NCBI GenBank assembly: GCA_030272585.1
Contig: BSYQ01000008.1
Location: forward strand, 1,116,001-1,180,000
Source of the DNA: Bryopsis sp. KO-2023
Taxonomy: Eukaryota > Chlorophyta > Ulvophyceae > Bryopsidales > Bryopsidaceae
DNA: 64,000 nucleotides
Direction: 5' to 3'
Shown here: positions 61,801 to 64,000 of the stretch, one piece after another
Numbering within the stretch: position 1 is the first letter of the stretch
How the letters are laid out: every line of letters starts with the position of its first letter
The notes under the pieces: model-generated
Seen by the model: only the letters and a program-made list of their open reading frames with translations
Database searches by the model: none
What the model was told of the DNA's origin: nothing
Program-made: the position numbers and the translations under genes

Positions 61801-64000
61801 GCACCCAATCCATCATAAAACTTTGTTGAAGCCTGACGGGAAATTGCTGTTAGGAACTCGAATCCTGGCGAATGGTCCAAAACTGTTGGAATTCCTTGAT
61901 GATGGCCAACTGAAAATCCGAAATTTGACGACATCACCAAATATTGGCCCTCATAAGAAGCGTGTGTTCGAATGCGACTCGTGTATATCGGACACCAGGC
62001 GCGTTGTATCGGGCATGTGTGAGGTCCAGGCTAAATGGATGGCGCTGGCGCCCTTCTTTTCTGGAGATAACGTGCTGAAAGAATTGCCAGTAGAGGTGAG
62101 GGACGAAACTACTGGGTGATACGAAATGGCCGAAGCTCTGGCAAGAAATTCACAATCTTTTCATCGGGAGACCGCCTTGATTATTTGGATTTGTTTTTTC
62201 GCCAGTGGGCGTTGCGTTTTCCATAATTGGATAATTGGATTTTTTGGAGATCTTTACTTTACTTAAAAAAAGAAAAGAGTGTACTTTTTTGCTGGCTCTT
62301 GCAGGGGCGCAACTTTGCCATAATTGACACCAGCTGGCGCCACTTGATAGCGGACTTCGGACCTCATCCCAAGCTCATTGACATATGCCAAAAGATAATT
62401 CTTGTGCCCAGATTTCAAGACCTCTCCCACCGACTGGATGAAGTTCGACTTCGCATGTCAGATTTTCTGATGACGCGCCGCCGCACGTTTCCCCGATTCT
62501 ACTTCCTCAGCGACAATGAACTTCTCAATCTCTTAGTTCAAGCTAAAATTGGTGTCCAAGAAATCCAAAGCTTGCTGCAGGCATTGTTTCCAGGAATCTG
62601 TCGATTGCAACTGGTCGCTCAAAGGTATGACGGTCGATCCGCAGAGTTTGCGACTTCTGGATTCTGGAGCGACCACGGGGAGTTTTTGCCCACAATGGAT
62701 GCACTGCGGCTTCAGGTAGAGAATGTAGTTCCTTTATTCTGTCAGGATGGACATAAGTACCCGACGCTGTTGATTTCTGTTTCTTGTGCGTGCCAATAAA
62801 GAGAAGCACTGCTCCCCGAGGAAACGGCACTGAAAAGTTCCAATGTATTTTTTTGTCAACAGAAAGGAGATGAAGTCGAAGTTTGGATGAAAGGTATTGA
62901 GAGCTCGATGCGGGCATCAATGAAAGCTTCGATACAATCTGCGTTGGGCGGCGAAGGGTCGATGCCGTTAATCGAGTGGTTCCGCTCGGCACCTGCACAA
63001 GTCATAGCCGTGGCGAGCAATATCGTTTGGTCCCTAGAGGTCACAAGAGCACTCAGGGTACGCAGCTGTATCACTGTTGATGACAAGAATCTTATTGAAC
63101 CTTTCCATTGTAACTTCCATATTCTCAGCTACGAAAAGGAAGTAAGACCTGGTTGAATGATTCAATCGTTCTGTTCATTCGATATCTTCAAAGAGGGGTT
63201 CGTTCTTAACCTATTGGTTTTCAAATAAATGCGGACTTGTGTAAGTAGCCCCTGTTAAAATTGCAACCAATATGAGCCTGCTAGCAAACCATTGGAGTTT
63301 TGTTGATCTAATAACATAGATACATCGAACTCGTTTCTGAGTCACCTAAAATAGCGATTGTCACTGCCTTGCTTTTCAGATCCTTTCCAATGGTCCTGAG
63401 ATGGTCAGGACTTCGTCCGAGTCTCCATCAGTAATTTCCAATGGTGATAGTTCTGTGGGGATCAATGATGGAGATGCCGAAAATAACGACTCGGTATCTC
63501 CCAACGCGGTCCATCCCCTTGGTAAGATCTTGCAGAAACTAACGGTGGAGCTGGATTCTTTGATCGGGATGCTCATGTCCAGCACAACCGGGCCCGATCA
63601 GCGCAAAAAATTGTGCTGGATGATTCTGGTCAAGGTAAGCACATAACTTACTACTCCCAGGGAGCAACACTCCCATATTTTGATTGGTAAACATTACAGG
63701 CACTAGGAACAGATCATTTTGTATTTGGTATGTGAAAGAGTCCTGAGCTTTGATATGGTAGGCACAAAACCGAGATTTTTCAGAGCAGCTTCTCGCCTCT
63801 GGGGCGACATCCCCAGAGAGCTTCGACTGGATCAAGCGACCATCGTATCATATGGAGAAGGGTGCAGTATTTCTGCGATGCTTGGATATGAAACTGCCCT
63901 ATGGGTACGATGCTCATACTTGAGTTGAACAAACCAGCTGTTGTTCGCTTTTACGAGTAAATGTCGAAGTAAATGGTTGTGTTTTTGTCCTAGGTATGAG
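55802..64000 (+). CDS. Axonemal dynein heavy chain, tail, linker and start of AAA1; runs off the window
   Basis: Motor subunit of ciliary dynein. Exons with agreeing phase: 55802-55843, 55925-55999, 56336-56477, 56721-56849, 56996-57220 (or to 57274), 57574 onward; 58982-59069, 59154-59407, 59513-59669, 59753-59913, 60035-60377, 60493-60750, 60929-61292, 61538-61774, 61854-62095, 62305-62715, 62863-63057, 63380-63634, 63700-63727, 63784-63904. Exons between about 57780 and 58980 are not resolved. Landmarks: WVNPDGTLEWKTC (N-terminal module of some axonemal chains), FSVKLVITKGSVRFSPSL (tail), LSPFLDLW, MRRRHWSII (start of linker), ASGTRILANG, FLDDGQ, EVQAKWMALAPFF, TRRRTFPRFYFLSDNELL (linker core), DEVEVWMKGIESSM, and SFDWIKRPSYHME leading to PYGY, the entry to AAA1. 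The Walker A of AAA1 is beyond 64000. The start is supported by context and phase only. Probably an inner-arm, single-headed type, but the subclass is not determined. Confidence 0.88.

Noticed and set aside
1..64000. CRISPR array, bacterial operons or plasmid origin
   Set aside because: The window is spliced eukaryotic DNA; no regularly spaced repeats of that type are present.

Overview
The window is nuclear DNA of a eukaryote that builds motile cilia. Genes carry many short GT-AG introns, and the right end holds the tail, linker and first bases of the motor ring of an axonemal dynein heavy chain. A cytosolic-type sulfotransferase, a copper monooxygenase of the PHM/DBH family, a TMEM192-like membrane protein, a subtilisin-like protease relic and kinesin-14 relics are also present. 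This mix together with chromodomain Gypsy elements and a PAT/Ngaro-type tyrosine-recombinase element would fit a flagellate protist or alga (a stramenopile or brown-alga-like lineage is one option). The sequence alone does not settle the organism.

Layout. 1-15403: a four-exon sulfotransferase gene. Intron 1 carries a 381-bp hAT-like MITE. Intron 2 (12.8 kb) carries a tyrosine-recombinase retroelement with split direct repeats (A1, then B1-A2-B2). That element was itself hit by a hAT-like MITE in its reverse transcriptase and by a complete chromovirus (267-bp LTRs) beside its recombinase tyrosine codon. 16350-18877: last six exons of a PHM/DBH-like monooxygenase whose 5' part is not visible. 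19089-28580: a second complete chromovirus (389-bp LTRs, gag, pol, and an unusual extra 3' ORF). 29358-31308: a gene of unknown family in which a 740-bp hAT-like MITE sits inside an exon and supplies its own GT and AG, so it looks like a newborn intron. 31309-42714: A-rich DNA, a decayed S8 protease and a partly repeated array of kinesin-14 fragments. 42715-45037: one or two minus-strand coding pieces and a nested hAT-like composite with a palindrome of two tRNA-like arms. 45351-47884: tRNA-like sequences and a TA-flanked inverted-repeat element. 48868-50736: TMEM192-like gene (minus). 52533-55448: winged-helix, strongly acidic protein (plus). 55802-64000: axonemal dynein heavy chain, running off the window.

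The genes do not form a pathway. The main story is the transposon record. Insertions can be ordered from nesting and target-site duplications. Four independent hAT-like, non-autonomous insertions with intact 8-bp duplications show this class has been very active here, and one of them appears to have become a spliceosomal intron. Exon borders below were chosen by splice-site motifs and reading-phase agreement. No alignment or expression data were available.
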